Shown one piece after another: positions 45,274-57,989 of a stretch of 64,000 nucleotides of DNA (position 1 is its first letter; every line of letters begins with the position of its first letter). The stretch comes from Trissonchulus latispiculum. Taxonomy: Eukaryota > Nematoda > Enoplea > Enoplida > Ironidae. The position numbers were made by a program, and so were the translations under genes. The notes under the pieces were generated by a model. The model had not been told where the DNA came from and made no database searches. It saw nothing but the letters and a program-made list of their open reading frames with translations. The DNA lies in contig JASAND010006638.1 in NCBI GenBank assembly GCA_030248195.1, positions 1 to 64,000 on the forward strand. Direction: 5' to 3'.

Positions 45274-46225
45274 TGGTTACCCGCGGAAGAGGGCTGAATT
45301 ACACCATTACGTAATTTTAGCTCTGATTTTATCGTTTCTGTGAAGAAATTCTTGAATTATATATATATAAGGATTTGGCAGCAATGACAATCCTATCTTG
45401 ATTTTATGTTCTTCACAATTAGCTTTAATAACTACAGATAGAAAAATTTTTGCCTATGAACACCATATATATTCTTGTAGTACGTAACAAAAATAAGCCG
45501 ATAGGCTAGTTTTTATGCCTCCCAGAACCGGAAAATAATTTTCGCGAGGGTTCAAAGTCGGCCAAAACGCTATAATGGCCAAAATGTATGCTTCAAAGGC
45601 GCCGTAATGAGTCAGACTGGGCTATATATGGTGCAATACTGCCTATATGGCTGACTAGGACACATATCAGGGTCGTTCAATTGCTATATGATTTTCCGGC
45701 CCTGAGCGTAATTTTTGGGTACTGGCCTGCCAAAGTTGGTGAATTATTCGTCCAATTTTGAACTTAGTTTTTTCGCTTATTTTGCTAAATGGAAGCCTCA
45801 AATCTTGCATACAAAGGTTTCTGATGGTGAATCGTTTCCCGCTATCACGTTTGCTGCCCGACTGACCCAAGTTGCTGGGCTGGTTCCACTTTGTCGTCTG
45901 GAGGGTCATGTCGGTAACCGCTACCTGGAAGCCCATACTAGGCTCTACTTGTCCTCTCATAACTTAGCCTGTAGGGGTTTTTTGCTGCGCCCAGCTCATT
46001 CCCGGTGTCGTTTTGCCGTCCCACTCATCCATCTTGCCGGGCTGGTTCCACTTTGCCGTTGGGAGAGTCAAGTCGGAAACCGCTTCCTGGAGGTCCATAG
46101 TAGGCTTTGCCTGGCCTCTCAAAACTTTCTCTATAGGGGTTTTCTACCTGTCCGCTTTGCTGTACAACGCTCCCATTAATGGGCCGGCTCCACTTGACCG
46201 TCTGAGGGGTCAGGTGGTCTAAAAA
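45240..46225. repeat. Composite repeat body, copy 2
   Basis: Repeats the part order of 41700-43050: (TA)n, TTAAATGGTTACCCGCGG, the 56-bp segment (one copy only), CCTCCCAGAACCGG, and the GCTGGGCTGGTTCCAC units. It lacks the GCGCAG/hairpin module and the MITE-like insert. Confidence 0.8.
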
Positions 46226-47260
46226 TGAAATTTTTCAAATGTGGACAAATTTGTTACCAAATGAAAGCCCTAAGCGAGCTGAGCAACTTTTGTCATAGAA
46301 CTGCATGCTCAAAGTGGCTGTAGAGTGCTGTGGTGGGGTTGGGTGGGGACTTAGGTGATTTTAGGTCAAAAATAAAATTTTTCAAAAGTGGTCAAATTTG
46401 GTATCAAATGAAAGCCCTAAGCGAGCTGAGCGACATTTGTCATAGAACTGCATGCTCATAGTGGCTGTAGAGTGCTGTGGTGGGGTTGGATGGGGACTTG
46501 GCGATTTTCGCTCAAAAATGAATTTTTTCAAAAGTGGAAAAATTTGGTACGAAATGAAAGCCCTAAGTGAGCTGAGCAACTTTTGTCATAGAATTGCATG
46601 CTCAAAGTGGCTGAAGAGTGGTGTGGTGGGGACTTGACGATTTTCGCTCAAAAATGAATTTTTCCAAAAGTGACCAAATTTGGTAACAAATGAAAGCCCT
46701 AAGTGAGAAGAGCAACTTTTGTCATAGAATTGCATGCTCAAAGTGGCTGTAGAGTGCTGTGGTGGGGTGGGGTGGGGACTATTTTCGCTCAAAAATGAAT
46801 TTTTTCAAAAGTGGAAAAATTTGGTACCAAATGAAAGCCCTAAGTGAGCTGAGCAACTTTTGTCATAGAATTGCATGCTCAAAGTGGCTGTAGAGTGGTG
46901 GGGTGGGGTGGGGACTTGACGATTTTCGCTCAAAAATGAATTTTTCCAAAAGTTGCCAAATTTGGTAACAAATGAAAGCCCTAAGTGAGATGAGCAAATT
47001 TTGTCATAGAATTGCATGCTCAAAGTGGCTGTAGAGTGCTGTGGTGGGGTGGGGTCTTAGGTGATTTACGATCAAAAATGAAATTTTTCCAAAGTGGTAA
47101 AATTTGGTAGCAAATGAAAAGCCTAATTGAGCTGAGCAAATTGTGTCATAGAATTGCTTGCTCAAAGTGGCTGTTGAGTGCAGTGGTGTGGCAGGGTTGG
47201 AACGTAAGCGATTTTGGGTCAAATATGAAATTTTCCAAAAGTGGTCAAAATAGTATCTGC
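46226..47260. repeat. 147-bp satellite family array, about 7 diverged units
   Basis: Same unit and orientation as 43-44.4 kb, with more sequence and length variation (GCTCAAAAATGAATTTTTTC variants, shortened G-rich part). It ends where the sequence becomes the G-rich block near 47320. Confidence 0.88.
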
Positions 47261-47868
47261 TTGCGCATGGTGTTCGGAAATATATTATGTTGGTTCTTCT
47301 GGCATTTTTTTAGGGTTTTGAAAGTGGGGGGGCTTCCCCCCCCCCCTAGGGAGGGGGAAGTGGGGGGGGGCTTCCGAAACGTGGGGGGGTGACCCAAAAG
47401 TAAAATACACCGAAATTTTTAGCGAAAAATTAGCATTTTTTAAGGTAAAAACGCAAAAAACGCTGTTTTTAGCGTAAAATGAGCGTATAATTAGCTAAAA
47501 ATTGAGAAAATTTTTGAAAATTTGACCTCAAAAACCTTTTGGGACACTTTTGGGCGACCCCCAAAAAAGTGGGTGGGGGCTTGCCGAAAAGTGGGGGAGG
47601 GGCTCCGAAAAGTGGGCCCCCTCACCCCCCACTAAAAAAATGCCAGTTCTTTTTAGCGCATACATATGTAAAATAATGGAACACAAGAACAAAAAATGCT
47701 CCTTGGTAGCTGCTGCTAGGGAATTTTTGGATATGAGCAGTCAGCTAACTTAACATTATTTGCACCTCTTAACTTTTTGGCTCAGCTATTTGTGACGATT
47801 TCTACTCTTGTTGCAGTAAGCAGCATTTATGTATGGTCATTTTTTATCTCTATCTTATCTTTTTTTAG
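47261..47868. other. Homopolymeric G/C runs and a TIR-element end
   Basis: From 47320 to 47400 and from 47540 to 47635 the sequence is rich in G and C runs of 5 to 12. At 47650-47705 the outer end of a CAAGAAC...GCTCC element occurs alone (compare 44422-44475). A polypyrimidine tract before 47868 begins the exon described next. Confidence 0.6.
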
Positions 47869-50800
47869 GAATGGGAGGACAACAGCGGCGGTGGAATTGT
47901 GCCCTTGTCCTCTGTGCCCTCCGCTCTGGTCCGTTGGTCCGACGAGTGTCGTCTATTGGATCAGGATTCTGTACATGACCTTTTATTTTGTAAGATCATT
48001 ACTCTCATTACTGATTTTAGAATTGTTTCTTGATGATGGGGATAAATAGAATTGCACACAAGACAGGGAAGGTTAAATCGTATACCCTAAAAGTACATCA
48101 AAATTAAAATTAGCAGCTAACGCAGTGAACGAGAATAACAAAAGGAAATACGAGTTAAAGACTGAACAAAAAATGTAGGGAGCGAAATTTTTTGTTGATA
48201 CTGATTTAGCTGTACATTTTTAATGCAGCAATGTATATATTTTCTGAACCGTAATTCCATGAACTTTCTTTTGGTCGAACAAAATTTTAAAAAATTTAAA
48301 CATCAAAAGAAGCCGGTTTTTAAGGTTTTGAAAGACCACCAGAACCCCAGTTGGCCGGTTCGACGAAGAACGCACCAGCGACAGCGTCGGGAGGGAGGTG
48401 GTTTTGAAATATTGTAGCGGATATGTTGTGCGGTTCACTTTTAGCGACAGCGTCGGGAGGGAGGTGGTTTTGAAATATTGTAACGGATATATTCATATGT
48501 TGTGCGGTTCACTTTAGCCTGTGAGTACAAACAGCAAGAACATAGGTGATTTTCATACCTTATTGATCAGAATGATCAGAGATTTCTTCTTCTCTGAAAT
48601 CTGAAATACCTATAATCAAGTATTTTACTGCAAACACTTTAATGTATATATATGCTGTATTGCTATTGCAGTATGCGGTACAATTTCCTATTGCTATTGC
48701 AGTTCAGACATGAAGTGGTCAGCCGCCTTCCGTAGTCACAGTGGATTACCTGGCACCGGCCCCATTCTATCCTGCTCACAACTTTCCAGCTGGCTACAAT
48801 TCCATTGGTACGTAATAACAAGTTAGTAATACGAAAGTAAGACAATGAGCGAGTCGTAGTTATTTATTTTGTCGAAAACTCCTGTTTTTGCAAAACGTAT
48901 GCGTGGAACGTTTACAGTATTCTGACTATTCATTTTTTGAAAATTGATCTAAAAGTGGATCACAGTCTTCGTTGGTTTGCATAGTTGATGTTTCTTGTCA
49001 CATTTTTCTAGCAGGGATAAGGTGACGATAGGGTGGCGAAATTTAACAGGTAGGGTGGCGATTAGGGTGGCGGTGTGACAGACAGTTTATGTTACACTTT
49101 CCTCTGTTAAACAGACATTCAGACATGTAAAATCCCCCTTAAAACACTGTTGTTAGACTATTTTGCTAATTTGCATACTAGATCATATTGCACACAAATT
49201 AAGCCTATATAGACGTCATCAGGTATACACATATGCATAAAAGATGCACAGTAGTGCTAACTACGTGTATGGGAAACTATATGCAAACTGCAACACACTG
49301 CTAGATTTTCAGTCTAGATATTAAACTGTGTGAGTTTGCCTGAATCATGAATGCAGTTTGATGCAAAAAGGGAGAATATCCAACAACAAATAGAATAAAT
49401 AATAAAATGAATGGAGGATTAGCAAGTTGTTCACATAACTAACGTTCGGCGGAATAAGATTATAAATGCCTAGCGCATAGAGCCACCTCAGTATTAACAT
49501 TAGTTCGGATTTTACATCCTATAATCCTCCTCGCTTCTTTCCTTTCTCTAAGTCTTAAGGTGACAGAAAAGTTATGGCTCATTCTATTTTTTACATTGAC
49601 AGCTTTTTTTCAATAATCTGTGTTCCTTTAAATAACTACGCTTGTCTTTATATTCCCTTTGCTACAACGGCCTAAGTGAGCTGAGCAACTTGTGTCATAG
49701 AACTGCATTGCCAAATTGACAGACACTCTCTTTATTCTACATTGTGACATTCCTCCTAATGAAAACATTTAGTCTGAAAATCGGAAAAATTAGATGTCAA
49801 ATTTCTTTTTTTATATTCCTAATGTCATCTCTAAGTTTTCCTCTCAACGACACTGTCTGAAGATTAGCAAACTTTTTGTTCTCTTGATTCTGAAGTGCGC
49901 AACAGACAGAGAAAATTTGCAAATAAAAATTATAAACTAACTACATCTGCACAGATGTAATTAACAGGGAACACTGTCGCCAACACATATGCATAATCTC
50001 TACGCTTCTTTTACAGCAGTAATTTATTATATCTGAAGGGTGGCGGGGTTGGCGGAAGGGTGGCGAGAAAAAGCACTAAGGGTGGCGGAAGGGTGGCGGT
50101 GTGACATACACATTTTGTCATGTGTCTCTCTGTAAAAGACGAACACACACATGTAAAATCCCCCCTTAGCAGCTTAGTCTTAGACTCTCTTTCTCATTTG
50201 CATATTGTCAGCAAAGATGTAGAAAGTATGGATATGAAGAAAATGAAACTGAACACATACACATTAATTGTTAGGCACATGTTTGTATGCCTGTGAAGAC
50301 AACATGTACCTAACCTCGTGTGCGACAGCTGACTGCAGGCACGTGCTTACACGTTCGAATGAAATGTATGAATGTGTGCGTGAGCATTTACACATAGAGC
50401 AGTAGAAAGGGATGACAGCGATCTTACACACAATATAAGCATACGTGTTGTCTGCTACTGTGTATGAACGCGTACACACTAGCACACACATATAGACAGG
50501 TCTAGAAATTGTAATAGACGACAGCAACCAGTTACGCAAAATTTGTAAGTTATTGAAAAAAGGCAAGGGGCCACAGAAAAAATGCGCCCAGTAAACAGTA
50601 TGCAACAGTATCTCTTGCGGACGCCGATGATCTTTTGCGCTTTCCCCCCCAGCCCTAACTTTTGATTTTTTTTGACCAATAACTTTGAAATTTGGTGTGG
50701 GTGCATACTGGAGGCTGATGAATTCATAAACTAAAAATTTTTTAATTTTTTAAAAAAAATTTAAAAAATTTAAATTTTTAGTTTGGTAAGGGGGGACCAA

Positions 50801-53800
50801 GGGGAACCAAAAAAATTTTTGAAGAAATTTGCTGAAAATTTTATATAGGATTTTTCTGGGGCGTTGAGCACGAATCTGATGTCAGTTTTTCGTTTCAGCT
50901 TTTCGTTAGCTCAATATAAGCTAAAGTTGTAAGCTTAACATGAAAGCTTATACTGAGCTAACGAGAATCGAACAGTATGCACCCACTTTAATTGGATTTA
51001 GATTTTGAGTCCCTTTGTTATACATTTATACATTTACCGGTTTTTTAATGGTTTTGTTCTGAGATTAGTTATTTTTCGAAGTGTATACTTTTGTTGTTGC
51101 ATTAATGCATTTACATTTTCTGTTGCTGACCTAGTACTAGTGAACTAGGATTATGAGAGGTCATGTTCCGCTAGCCATTACGACGTATGTACAATGTTAA
51201 ATGGCAGATATGACTCTCTGTTTCTGTTTTGCAATGCATAAATGCAGACTGCAACGTTAATTATTTTTTTACTGCAACGTTAAATAATAGAAATACAACA
51301 AGCACACGTCGTTCTTAAGCAGTTTGTTTAAGTTATCATAAGTGTTCCTGTAAATAGTTTTTCATAACTTATTTCCGTCCAAAATTTTATTTGTATTTTT
51401 GGATTTGAACTAGACAACTCAGATGCTGCGTCAACTGTAAACTTTGTATTTTAAATGTTTTCTTTTCAGAAAGAGAACAGGGAAATTGAAGAATGAGGTT
51501 GGTGGAAGAGGAAATAAAGGGAGAAGGATGCAGGGCCGAAAAAAGAAGAAGTCTTATCAAAGATCAGATGCCAGCGACTTAGAGTAAGTCTGATCCCACA
51601 GAATTAATATCATCTATCTTTTGTTAGCAAATATATTTGTTAAAGTTTATTGTTAAGAAATATTTTCTTAAAATGTTGAAAAAATTAATCGGTGAATGCT
51701 TTCTATGAGATGCAATAGATTTGTTAGAACAGCAGGCTTAAATTCACTGTTGACTAGATGATTCATTTTATAAGTTTCTAACAGGGAAGGGGGGACGTTA
51801 GGGTGGCGAAAATTAACACGTAGGGTGGCGAATAGGGTGGCGGGGTGACAGACACTTTTCGTTACACATTGCTCTGACAAACAGACTATCAGACACATTA
51901 AATCCCCCTTAACGGACTGGTGTTAGACTATTTCGCTAATTTGCATACAAGATCACGTAGCATGTATTCGCATGTATTCTATGTCTGTGAAGCAAACTTA
52001 ATATATTGCTATATACATAGTGGATGCGCAGTAGAAATTACGTGTGTGGCAAAGTAAATGCAAACTTTAATACGCAACTGGACTTCCTGTTAACACAATC
52101 AACTGAATTAATCAGGCTTTGTTGTGATTGCTGTTTGTTTGGAAAAGGGAACATGTGCTAGAAGAATCAAAGTTATTGACATCAACATAAATTGTGGGCG
52201 TGTTTTAACATAAAATATGTTCATCATAGCATAAATGAAAGAAATCGGCCTGACGTTCATGTCCACCGTAGTGACCACTACAGTTCTGTTGTAACATGCT
52301 ACTTGTCTTCTATACATTAATTTATCTGATCTCTGTGTCTGAATTTGAAAAAACTTTTTGGGACTACCTCTTTTTGTTTTATAATAAACATCTGCTTCTT
52401 TAAATTTTTAGGCGTAACAAACAAACATTTTTCTTTTTTTCTTGCAGACACTCTTTCGTTTGGATACAGTCATGCAATACAAACTGTGAACGTGACAGCT
52501 GTTTAGAACAGTTTTGTTCCTATCTTTGTAGCTCAAAACTGTGTTCCACTTTGCTTCTCATTTTTCTTCATGTTTTTTATTTTTAAATTCTCTCCACGAT
52601 TGCAGGAGGCGAGGGGGGGGCTATAGAGTTGACGCTAATATCGACTAACAAACAGAGACAGATTATTAGAACACTTTGCCTGCCAATTTTTAACGTTGAA
52701 ATGGTGCCGGGGGGAGGGGGAAGGGGGGGGAGGGCGATACTCTGATTTTTTACGATCCTTTTTAGCCATAAATTACTCCGCTGCATTATTGTTCCATTAT
52801 TGTTCCAGTGCCTCATTAACTTTTTTCAAATTTGGCATGCTAGAAATACTACTGTCATTTATGATGTTTAGTATCCACTTCTCAGCCTTCACCGGGAACT
52901 TCTTCGGCTATAGCACAGACCACAGACAATGACAGATTATTTGAACAGTTTTCCCGCCAATCTTTAACGTTGAAATGGTGCCGGGAGGGGAGGAGGAAAC
53001 ACTGTTTTTTTCGATCCCTTTTTAGCCAGAAAATATATCAATGCATTTTTGTTGCAAAAGTGCATTATTAACTTCTCTTTCAATTTTTCTGAGCTGAATT
53101 TTAATCCTCTTTATTCAACAGGATATAATAGTATCAAAAATCAGTTTGCAGTCAACAATTCTAAGGGGGCGAAAGGGGGCATTAGGGTGGCAGGAATTAA
53201 CACTTAGGGTGGCGATTAGGGTGGCGGTGTGACAGACGCTTTGTGATAGATTTTCATCTGTAAAACATACAGACAGACAAGTGAAATCCCCCTTAAAACG
53301 AGACTGTCAGACTGTTTGCCTAATTTGCATATAATATTCAACTGTAGAAAATGTAAAGCCTATGCAGAGAACACAGAGTGTACACATATGCGTAATCAGG
53401 TGCAAATATTTCTAGTCTCAAATTCTTCTCGTTTGTCCTGTTTGTGTATAGAACGGGAGGAAGTAATTAAATTCAAAACAAGATCAGAAACATTTACATA
53501 AAAAGCGTTAATTAGCCAATATAATTCTGATCGTGAAAATTTTCAGGAGGCGAGATGGGGGGGGAACAATAGAGTTGACGCTAAAATCGACTAACAAACA
53601 GAGACAGATTATTAGAACACTTTGCCTGCCAATTTTTAACGTTGAAATGGTGCCGGGGGGGAAAGGGGAAGGGGGGGAGTGCGATACTCTGTTTTTTTTC
53701 GATCCCTTTTTAGCCATAAAATACTCCGCTGCATTATTGTTCCATTATTGTTCCATTGCCTCATTAACTTTTTTCAAATTTTTTCTGAGCTGAACTTTAA

Positions 53801-54862
53801 TCCTCCTTATTCTGCATGCTATAACAGTATTAAAGATCTGTTTGCAGTCAGCAATTATAAGGGGGCGAAAAGGGGGCATTAGGGTGGCAGCAAATAACAG
53901 TTACGGTGACGATTAGGGTGGCGGTGTGACAGCTTTGTGATAGAGTTTCATCAGTAAAACATTTATTTTCACCGGCGACTACGCAGAACACTAGGAGAGG
54001 CATGCTAGAAATACTACAGTCATTTATGATGTTTAGTATCCACTTCTCAGCCTTCACCGGGGACTTCTTCGGCTATAGCACAGACCACAGACAATGACAG
54101 ATTATTTGAACAGTTTTCCCGCCAATCTTTAACGTTGAAATGGTGCCGGGAGGGGGGGAGGAAACACTGTTTTTTTCTATCCCTTTTTAGCCAGAAAATA
54201 TATCACTGCATTTTTGTTCCAAAAGTGCATTATTAACTTCTCTTTCAATTTTTCTGATCTGAGTTTTAATCCTCTTTATTCAACATGATATAACAGTATC
54301 AAAAATCAGTTTGCAGTCAACAATTCTAAAGGGGGCGAAAGGGGGCATTAGGGTGGCAGGATTTAACACTTAGGGTGGCGATTAGGGTGGCGGTGTGACA
54401 GACGCTTTGTGATAGAGTTTCATCTGTAAAACATACAGACAGACAAGTGAAATCCCCCTTAAAACGAGACTGTCAGACTGTTTGCCTAATTTGCATATAA
54501 GATTCAACTGTAGAAAATGTAAAGCCTATGCAGAGAACACAGAGTGTACACATATGCGTAATCAGGTGCAAATATTTGTAGTCTCAAATTCTTCTCGTTT
54601 GTCCTGTTTGTATATAGAAAGGGAGGAAGTAATTAAATTCAAAACAAGATCAGAAACATTTTAAAAAATAGCGTTATTTAGCCAATATAATTCTGATCGT
54701 GAAAATTTTCACTATTGCAGACCCAGCGACAGAGATTCAGATATGGGCGACTTCATACAAGACGATGAAGAGTCAGTGGACAATGACGAGGGGAATTGGT
54801 CTGATGATCCGTCTGCCGGAGGAGCAGCTGCACTAGGCGGGAAAGCATTCATTAGACAGTAA
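47869..54862 (+). CDS. Unidentified gene, four 3' exons (basic then acidic tail)
   Basis: Proposed exons are A 47869-47989, B 48703-48807, C 51481-51583 (or from 51470) and D 54721-54862, ending in TAA. C and D are the firmest. C is preceded by TTTTCTTTTCAG and encodes a very basic stretch (GRGNKGRRMQGRKKKKSYQ). Its donor GA|GTAAGT joins D in phase 2 at ACTATTGCAG, and D encodes an acidic tail (DMGDFIQDDEESVDNDEG) ending GGKAFIRQ. A has a strong polypyrimidine acceptor and reads EWEDNSGGG...LLDQDSVHDLLF. B read in the frame that follows A gives VTVDYLAPAPFYPAHNF, but begins with a TGA at 48711-48713. The alternating charge suggests a nuclear or chromatin-associated C-terminus; the family is not recognised. 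Earlier exons may lie to the left, hidden by repeats. AATAAA at 55219 may end the transcript. Confidence 0.5.
49017..54510. repeat. Intronic AGGGTGGCG repeat family, six copies
   Basis: Units starting near 49017, 50037, 51781, 53161, 53857 and 54330 share three parts: two or three TAGGGTGGCG words, then GTGTGACAGAC, then (except in the truncated 53857 copy) AAATCCCCCTTA with a following CTAATTTGCATA octamer-like motif. All run in the + orientation within the introns of the 48-55 kb gene. No TIRs or ORF seen. Confidence 0.85.
52600..53800. repeat. Intronic GTTGAAATGGTGCCGG repeat family
   Basis: The segment ACGTTGAAATGGTGCCGG with a following G-rich run and a CCCTTTTTAGCCA motif occurs near 52690, 52970, 53640 and 54135, alternating with the AGGGTGGCG units. 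Confidence 0.8.
52837..54710. repeat. 1.16-kb tandem duplication inside the last intron
   Basis: GGCATGCTAGAAATACTAC occurs at 52837 and again at 53999. Similarity then continues in register for several hundred bases (for example the CTAATTTGCATATAA stretch near 53318 and 54484). The second copy runs up to the acceptor of exon D. Confidence 0.85.
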
Positions 54863-55998
54863 TCCGAATTAATGGACATTTGTTTTTGGTCATCTATTGT
54901 TTCTGACTTTTCTATGTTCAAAAAATTTATAATTGTACTTGTTTGTGGAATTTTGTTCCTTTTATGTCTGAGGCATTGCTTTCCGTTTTCCTGTTTCGTT
55001 TTTTCCTTGTCAAAAAATTATAAATTACAAAAGAAACAATCATACAGTGAAACACTAATCTACACTGATACCTATAAATCATAAACATAAAAATTGTTAT
55101 TAGCAGAGTCTGTGTCATGTTGTTGTTTGTTTTATGACGCATTGACTTTCCTGTAATCGTACGTAGCTGTCCTATTGTTATCTGTTTCTGGTCTGTTGCG
55201 TATGCTATAATTGTTTTGAATAAAGAAGTGGAGTGAGAACTAAACTAGATCACAACTGCGTTTAGGTTCGTGTAGGGCTAAGAACCAGACTAGGGATATC
55301 CTTTGACAGTAACTAGGCACAGTTAGATGAATGGTCAGAAACGATTCAGCTTTAACAGACAGCGAGACTGGAAACTGATTCAGCTGGAAACCTAAATAAT
55401 CTCTAGCGACTACAGTTAGATAAATGATCAGAACAGATTCAGCTTTAACAGACAGCGAGACTGCAATCACATTCAACTTGAGACATAAATAATCTCTAGC
55501 GACTGTTGGACTTAGTATAAATGAGCAGTTGTAAGAAGGTATCGCTAAAGGAGAAAGTGATGTCACTGTAGAAAGCAGCGCCCTCTTAGCTTAAGAAGAG
55601 CTGAGAACAACTTGATCTTAAACAACTGTGTATCTGATGAATTATTGGAGTGTCACCTGAGACGGCCAGGAGGATGAGGCTATACGCAGCTTCAAAAGGG
55701 TTAGAAATAAGCAAAAAAGAGGTCAGACAGAACAGATCAAAATTGAAAGTTATTGTAACGAACTGGTGTATATTGGTGTAATTGTGTAGAATACTTTTGA
55801 CAAACGGAGAAAAAGTTTTGATATGAGCAAAAGTGAAAAATGTTTGAGTTGCAGACTGATTTGTGAAATAAGAAGTAATGTTATAAAACCTGAGGACCAC
55901 TTATAGTAATTAGGCAAATCGTGAAAGCAATAAATTGAGTTTTTTCTTCTACCAGAGAAGTGACACCGACAACCCGTTCATGAAAGTTTGTTTGTCAA
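54863..55998. other. 3' UTR and intergenic, with a small tandem duplication
   Basis: AATAAA at 55219-55224. A segment marked CAGCTTTAACAGACAGCGAG is repeated about 93 bp apart (55347 and 55440). No gene. Confidence 0.55.
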
Positions 55999-56001
55999 TT
56001 G

Positions 56002-57151
56002 ATGATTTGTATTTGCTTAGGCATCAACCTTTTGAATACAGCACCGAAGGCAGACTACACCAACTTAGAAGAAAATGTCAATGTCAGTAAATCGATGTCA
56101 TCGGACAAAGTTTTGTTTATGCGGCATTGTGGTGGGTATGCAGAACTGCTACTGGTAACGCTGACTGGAATTCCTATGAATGTCCTCGTTCTCTATTTGG
56201 GATCCAAACTAGTGCGACGTTCCAGTCATGCGAACAAATTGATCGTCATGAGCATGGCAGTAGCGGACCTGCTCTTTTGCTCAATCCACGGAACGACAAT
56301 GTTTGTTCAGTTTGCCTTGCGTTTTGTCATTCCAAAGGAAGTCTGTTTCTTGGTGTACTGCGTTTCCTATATAGGTGGCATCAGTTCTAGTCTCAGCTTA
56401 CTTTTGCTAAACGTGGATAAATTTGTTTATATTCATAAGCCTTTACACTATAGGCTAATTGTAACCGGACGAAAATAGCAATGGGGATTGCATTGTGCTG
56501 GTGTATTGCGATATCCTGGACCTATCTGATTTTATTTGGTCCAGCTACAAACCATACACCACCCTATGAATTTCATCCGCGCACAATTAAAGTATACTTA
56601 ATGTTTATCATTCTCTTCTTTGCTACGCCAATTTGTGCATCGTTTGTGATCAGTTTATACATTGGACTGCTCGTTGTTAGTAGGAAACATCAGCACCAGA
56701 GAACTCAGAGCCAATACTGTGCAGATTCACCCTCTAGCTCACTTGTGCTACGTACGCGACGTAGTCAACATCACCAACCGTCAGGAACGGGCCATTTGAA
56801 ATCCGTTGTTTTGTATTCAGCACAACTCTGTGGTCAGTGCTAATTTGTCTACCTTATCGAATTCTTTATACTGAGTCGGCAGCTCACGGAGACATTCTTG
56901 AACGGAATGAATTTACGTATATTGTGATGATCCTTACCTTTATAGCGATGAGTGTGAATCCAGTTGGTAATCCTATTATTACAATCGTGACACAGCGACC
57001 CTACATTCGGGTAGTTAAAGACCTCTGGCAAAAGTTTTGTAGAAAGAAAAACTTGCATGAAAACCAAGCGACACTTCCTGATGCAATGTCAAGAAAAACA
57101 ACAATGAAAGTCACACAAACTTTATTTACAGTAAACATTTGTTCTGTATAG
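56002..57151 (+). pseudogene. Class A GPCR with two frameshifts
   Basis: Three reading-frame blocks together give a rhodopsin-like receptor. Block 1 (56002-56477) has NVSKS sequons, TM1 GIPMNVLVLYLG, TM2 MAVADLLFCS, TM3 ending NVDKFVYIHKPLHY (DK in place of DR). Block 2 (56478-56845) carries TM4 and TM5 and a long Ser/His-rich third loop. Block 3 (about 56828-57151) has TM6 with CLPY, TM7 with SVNPVGNPIIT, and a basic tail. The first break is at an AAAA run (56472-56475) and the second near 56825. Missing one base at each would explain both. Cys residues at the top of TM3 (VCFLVYC) are kept. The sequence is otherwise well preserved, so it is either a young pseudogene or indel error. It is not a close relative of receptors 1-4. 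Confidence 0.8.
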
Positions 57152-57989
57152 AATAGAATATTGTTCTTATTGTTTTGCGGGTGAAATGGATTCTATTTGC
57201 AGTCACACAAGCAAATTTTAAGTACCCTCATAAGGGGTCTGGAATTCAGGATCAAAAAACGGATCAGGACAGATTAGGAATCTGCTTGAGATGGTTAAAA
57301 GTTGGGTAGACGGCAATTGGCTACATACTAAAATGTGTGGAAAACTGTCTAAACTGTCTAAACGCTTTGAATAAACACTTGAACATTTGGCGGGTCATTG
57401 TGCAACCAGCATAGAGCTGGGACTTGTACAATATGAAAAACATAGAACGAGCTTATTATTTATGAACGTTCAAGTCGTTGAAACCGTCAAGTATTCAAGA
57501 GCAGATCCGCAAGACAATGAGTAGATCATTCTCCACATATTCTATGCGTGACATATCTCCTACCCTCTAGCGACTGACTTCACCGAGAAACTTTAAACCC
57601 GAAGTTGGTACCCATTCGACAAGCTCCGAGACACATCAGCAGTATGTGCTCGAATTTGTAAATGCTTCGTAGTTCATAGCTCTTGCATAAGGGAGCATTT
57701 GTTTTGTTCTGTAGGGTCCTATTTGCAGAGAGACGAAGCATCAGCAGTTAGCTTGAAGAGCATTCAACCTTACAGTACCTAAAGTAAAAAACTTGCTGCA
57801 CTCTATGAATTTATGCAATCTTTTTGATGCATTGGAACCGGAATTTATCGTTTTTAACACGGAAGAAACTGAAGCATGTGAGTGTTGAACATGGTGGTAT
57901 TGGGCAACAACGAGACAACAACAACGAAGTATTGGAATACTGAAAATTTGAAAAATTTCAAAAAATTTCAGTCTTCAAATTTTAGTCTT
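57152..57989. other. Intergenic, nothing recognised
   Basis: AT-rich with no ORF, RNA gene or repeat family recognised. Confidence 0.5.

Noticed and set aside
43050..47260. Possible CRISPR array because of regular repeats
   Set aside because: Units are contiguous 147-bp satellite copies with no repeat-spacer structure or cas genes, in a eukaryotic context.
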